Source: Deltaproteobacteria bacterium
GTDB lineage: Bacteria > Desulfobacterota > Binatia > Binatales > Binataceae
Length of the DNA: 64,000 bases
Reading direction: 5' to 3'
Assembly (NCBI GenBank): GCA_021780225.1
Contig: JAJXZF010000026.1
Span: 1 to 64,000 of the forward strand
Program-made: the position numbers and the translations under genes
The notes under the pieces: model-generated
What the model saw: only the letters and a program-made list of their open reading frames with translations
Database searches by the model: none
What the model was told of the DNA's origin: nothing
Shown: piece after piece, positions 61,679 through 64,000 of the stretch
Layout of the letters: every line of letters starts with the position of its first letter
Numbering within the stretch: position 1 is the stretch's first letter

Positions 61679-62541
61679 CGCGTGGCGCCTTCGGCGCGGC
61701 TCCGTACACGCCGGGACAGCACGGCGCGGGCGCGGCTGCGAGACTCATCGGCGGCGGCAGCTAATGTCGCAAACGGCGGGATACGATCGTCCCATTCAAT
61801 CAACGTTGACGCTTCGCCGAAGCGTCCGACCGCATAATCGAAAAGCTCCCAGACGCCGTCGCAAATCGGATGGTCATGCGAGTCGAGCAGGTACGTTCCG
61901 TAATCGCTATGACCCGCCAGATGGAACTGAACGACGCGTTCACGCGGTATCGCATCGACGTAGGCATACGGGTCGAAGCGATGGTTGAACGCGTTGACGT
62001 AAATGTTGTTGATATCAAGCAGGATCGCGCAGTCGGCCGCGTCGGCCACCGCCGCGACGAATTCCCATTCGGCCATCGATGACGCCGTATAGGTCAGGTA
62101 AGACGAAACGTTCTCGATCGCGATTCGCCGTCCCAGGATGTCCTGCGCGGTACGGAGGCGCCCGGCCGTGTACGCGACCGTCTCCTCCGTGAAGGGCATC
62201 GGCATCAGGTCATGCAGATTGCGCCCGGCCGCTCCCGTCCAGCATAGATGATCCGAAATCCAGGCCGGCTCGATCCGCCGCGCCAGCTCCGCCAGTTGAC
62301 GCAGATAGTCGCGATCGAGCGGATCTGTCGAGCCGATCGAAAGCGACACGCCATGCATCACGACCGGATAATTCGCGCGCACGCGCTCCAGCGTCTTGAG
62401 CGCCGGTCCGCCCGCGACCATGAAATTCTCGGAGACGATCTCGAACCAATCCATCCGCGGCCGCCCGCCGGCGACCTCGGCGTAATGCGGCCGGCGCAGA
62501 CCGGCGCCGTAGCCTAAAAATGGGAATTCCGCGCGTTCCAT
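61675..62541 (-). CDS. bufB: bufferin-modifying DUF692 iron enzyme BufB
   Basis: This 288-aa DUF692 TIM-barrel protein begins FLGYGAGLRRPHYAEVAGGR. Metal ligands are expected in NYPVVMHGVSLSIGSTDPLD, WISDHLCW, the acidic IAIENVSSYLTYTAS and ILLDINNIYVNAFNHRFD, and the late FHLAGHSDYG. It is related to MbnB, which uses a multinuclear iron centre to oxidise cysteine in a precursor peptide. It forms the operon bufA-bufB-bufC, 81 bp after bufA. Its stop overlaps the bufC start. Confidence 0.9.
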   Translation of the reverse strand: MERAEFPFLGYGAGLRRPHYAEVAGGRPRMDWFEIVSENFMVAGGPALKTLERVRANYPVVMHGVSLSIGSTDPLDRDYLRQLAELARRIEPAWISDHLCWTGAAGRNLHDLMPMPFTEETVAYTAGRLRTAQDILGRRIAIENVSSYLTYTASSMAEWEFVAAVADAADCAILLDINNIYVNAFNHRFDPYAYVDAIPRERVVQFHLAGHSDYGTYLLDSHDHPICDGVWELFDYAVGRFGEASTLIEWDDRIPPFATLAAAADESRSRARAVLSRRVRSRAEGATR

Positions 62542-62622
62542 CGCGCCGCCAACTCATCGATTGGCGACGGCCCGGCCATCGCCGCACGAAGCCCGGGCCG
62601 TCACCAGACGCGACATTCTGGA

Positions 62623-62892
62623 CTAGTGGACCGGATGGCCGCTCTTGGCGACGCAATCCTTGACGCTCGCCGTGGTAATCCAACCTTTTCCCTTGCAGGA
62701 ATTTTGACCTTTGCAACTGTTGCCCGCGCTCTTGCAGGAGCTATGACCCTTGCAACTGTTGCCGCCGATGCATTTCACGCTCGCCGGAACGCCCTGACCG
62801 CTTTTGTCGGCCGCTATCGCGGGCTGCGCCGCGAACATCAAACCGACAATTGTCGCCATCGCCGCTCCAGTCGCCACTTTGCAATCCATCAT
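62623..62892 (-). CDS. bufA2: BufA2-type bufferin precursor peptide (secreted metallophore)
   Basis: The 89-aa precursor has a Sec signal (TGAAMATIVGLMFAAQPAIA, cleavage near AIA-ADKSG). The mature core has six cysteines in tandem NSCKG-type repeats: SVKCIGGNSCKGHSSCKSAG, NSCKGQNSCKGKGW, then VKDCVAKSG. The spacing and the downstream DUF692-DUF2063 pair identify it as BufA2-type bufferin, a periplasmic copper-binding RiPP. A GGAGG precedes the ATG. The core is cysteine-modified by BufB/BufC and exported. Upstream lies a divergent ECF sigma factor gene that may control it. Confidence 0.88.
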   Translation of the reverse strand: MMDCKVATGAAMATIVGLMFAAQPAIAADKSGQGVPASVKCIGGNSCKGHSSCKSAGNSCKGQNSCKGKGWITTASVKDCVAKSGHPVH

Positions 62893-63126
62893 ACTGCCTC
62901 CTCTTACGCTTGCTCAACTACGACGGCCGCATGGCCGCCGCTCGTCGAACTTAACCTATCCGCCGGCGCAAATCCAAGCGCGCTTTTCGACTCGGCCACC
63001 GCCCGCATCTTCTCCACTCCAACTGCCATCGCCAGTCGGCCCGACTCGCGTTTCGGACGTGCGGGAACCTTTCTCACTCCATTAGGATTTGTATCGAAGC
63101 GGGTGCTATGTTCGTCTTCCCTGCAT
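62893..63126. promoter_or_regulatory. divergent control region of bufA and the ECF sigma gene
   Basis: The 234 bp holds no gene. On the plus strand GGAACC at 63064-63069, followed after 21 bases by GTATCG (63091-63096), resembles an ECF-type -35/-10 pair ahead of the sigma gene start at 63127. The spacing is somewhat long. No equally clear ECF element was found on the minus strand for bufA. A CGGCCGCATGGCCG inverted repeat lies at about 62920-62936. Confidence 0.4.
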
Positions 63127-63705
63127 ATGACGCGCAAAAGCGGCACGGCGACAGACAGGCGCCTCGCTTTCGAGCGGGAGGCGATGCCTCACCTCGACGC
63201 CGTCTATTCGACGGCGCTGCGTCTGGCGCGCAATCCCGACGACGCCAACGACCTGACTCAGGAGACCATCCTCCGCGCGTACCGGTACTTCGACCAATTC
63301 GCCTCCGGCACCAATTGCCGGGCGTGGATGCTGACGATTCTCTACAATATTTTCCGCAACGCCTGGCGCCGCGGGGAGCGCGAACAACCGGCGGCTACGC
63401 CCGAGGAATTCGACGCCGAAATCGAAGCGCACAGCCGCGCCGCGGACCAGTCGCGAATCAATCCGGAAGCGTTGCTCTTGAACCGCACCGCAGGCCGGCG
63501 GATCGAGTTGGCGCTGAACGCGCTGCCGGCGGAATTCCGCGAAGCGCTGATTCTCGTGGATGTGCAGGAGTTGAATTATCAGGAGGTCGCGACGGTGCTG
63601 AACGCGCCGCTCGGCACCATCAAATCGCGCGTCTCGCGCGGACGGGCGCTGATGCGCAAGGCGCTGTGCAGGCTCGATCAGGCGCGCGGAAAAACGGGTA
63701 CTTGA
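63127..63705 (+). CDS. ECF-family RNA polymerase sigma factor
   Basis: From ATG 63127 the 192-aa protein has sigma2 (YSTALRLARNPDDANDLTQE, TILRAYRYFDQFASGTNCRA, WMLTILYNIFRNAWRRGERE) and sigma4 (LNALPAEFREALILVDVQEL, NYQEVATVLNAPLGTIKSRV, SRGRALMRKAL). The ORF caller extends the frame far upstream to 62626, antisense to bufA; this extension is rejected. It is followed after 98 bp by a zinc-binding anti-sigma gene. The pair is divergent from the bufferin operon, so it probably responds to copper or redox stress. Confidence 0.92.
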   Translation: MTRKSGTATDRRLAFEREAMPHLDAVYSTALRLARNPDDANDLTQETILRAYRYFDQFASGTNCRAWMLTILYNIFRNAWRRGEREQPAATPEEFDAEIEAHSRAADQSRINPEALLLNRTAGRRIELALNALPAEFREALILVDVQELNYQEVATVLNAPLGTIKSRVSRGRALMRKALCRLDQARGKTGT

Positions 63706-63803
63706 CAGGATCGAGCCGCCCAAATACTTCGACGAATAGGTATCGCGGGGCGCCATCCGTTGCGGCGCGCGCCGATATCGAGGCCGATAGCGAGTGATAC
63801 GCC

Positions 63804-64000
63804 GTGGATTGCCGTGAGTACATAAGTGAGTATCTTGCGGGGCATGCCGACGGCGAGCTTGCGCCTCTCGCGCGCCGCGCCGCTGACGAGCATGTCGCCG
63901 GATGCCCCATCTGCCGGGCGCAGTTAATCGAAGAGCGCGCGCTCAAGGCGATGGTCCGGCAGGGCGCCGCGATCGTCAAAGCGCCGGCCGATCTGAAATC
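63804..64000 (+). CDS. anti-sigma factor with zf-HC2 domain (3' end outside window)
   Basis: From GTG 63804 the visible 65 codons begin VDCREYISEYLAGHADGELA and contain the ZAS motif EHVAGCPICRAQL (HxxxCxxC). This is the zinc-binding anti-sigma domain that sequesters ECF sigma factors. The rest, possibly with a membrane anchor, is cut by the window edge. It lies 98 bp after the sigma gene. Confidence 0.8.
   Translation, partial: MDCREYISEYLAGHADGELAPLARRAADEHVAGCPICRAQLIEERALKAMVRQGAAIVKAPADLK

Noticed and set aside
62626-63126. Upstream extension of the ECF sigma ORF across bufA
   Set aside because: The first 167 residues are antisense to bufA and unlike any sigma region; the protein starts at 63127.

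Overview
The window is about 64 kb of GC-rich chromosomal DNA from a Gram-negative bacterium. It encodes LPS genes (LpxD, a WaaF-like heptosyltransferase, an LpxL-type acyltransferase), a complete ISC iron-sulfur operon, SecF and ribosomal proteins S6, S18 and L9. It also carries F420-type oxidoreductases, several acyl-CoA, thiolase and SDR enzymes, a carotenoid oxygenase and a selenoprotein. This mix would fit an uncultured Desulfobacterota/Binatota-like lineage, but that placement is inference from gene content. No rRNA, tRNA, CRISPR array or intact transposase was recognised by eye.

Layout. 1-2.5 kb: LPS genes and a membrane protein. 2.5-3.3 kb: a gene-free cluster of short palindromic repeats. 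3.3-7.7 kb (minus): a UGSC-family selenoprotein read through an in-frame UGA, a translationally coupled thioredoxin-like partner, a thiolase and an SDR. 7.7-11.1 kb (plus): a deoxyribosyltransferase-like protein and a fused FAD/Fe-S dehydrogenase. 11.1-13.4 kb: an AT-richer island with a DUF262-HNH nuclease-like gene split by a frameshift. 13.5-16.9 kb: an LLM-class oxidoreductase, two secreted Gly-rich proteins and a conserved hypothetical. 16.9-22.0 kb (minus): iscS-iscU-iscA-hscB-hscA-iscX, with a sigma70 promoter and an IscR-like operator. 22.0-24.6 kb (minus): GNAT, small protein, SecF without SecD, and two zinc-ribbon proteins. 24.8-31.4 kb: TrmI, ChrA, a cupredoxin divergent from a Tat-exported sulfite-oxidase-like enzyme, and a class A PBP. 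31.5-41.6 kb: adenosine-specific kinase, sugar-nucleotide enzymes (GDP-mannose pyrophosphorylase type, PMM/PGM, GlgC), SDR, CPBP protease, LpxL, and a zinc-ribbon protein behind a sigma54-like promoter. 41.7-45.1 kb (minus): GST and the rpsF-ssb/priB-like-rpsR-DUF2232-rplI operon. 45.4-49.5 kb: cyclase, a frameshifted GT-C glycosyltransferase, and an EamA transporter with a His-rich tail. 50-57 kb: acyl-CoA dehydrogenase and a Tat-exported xanthine-dehydrogenase-type complex divergent from a TetR regulator. 57-60.7 kb: membrane proteins, carotenoid oxygenase, GNAT. 60.8-64 kb: a bufferin (copper-binding RiPP) operon divergent from an ECF sigma/anti-sigma pair.

The most noteworthy items are: (i) the UGSC selenoprotein, whose UGA codon is followed by a perfect 9-bp SECIS-like hairpin and which ORF callers split in two; (ii) the bufA2-bufB-bufC operon with its ECF pair; (iii) the IscR-like operator in front of iscS; (iv) a roughly 200-bp MITE-like element present as two near-identical inverted copies, plus palindromes whose stems covary around a fixed loop; (v) two genes each broken by an apparent one-base indel.
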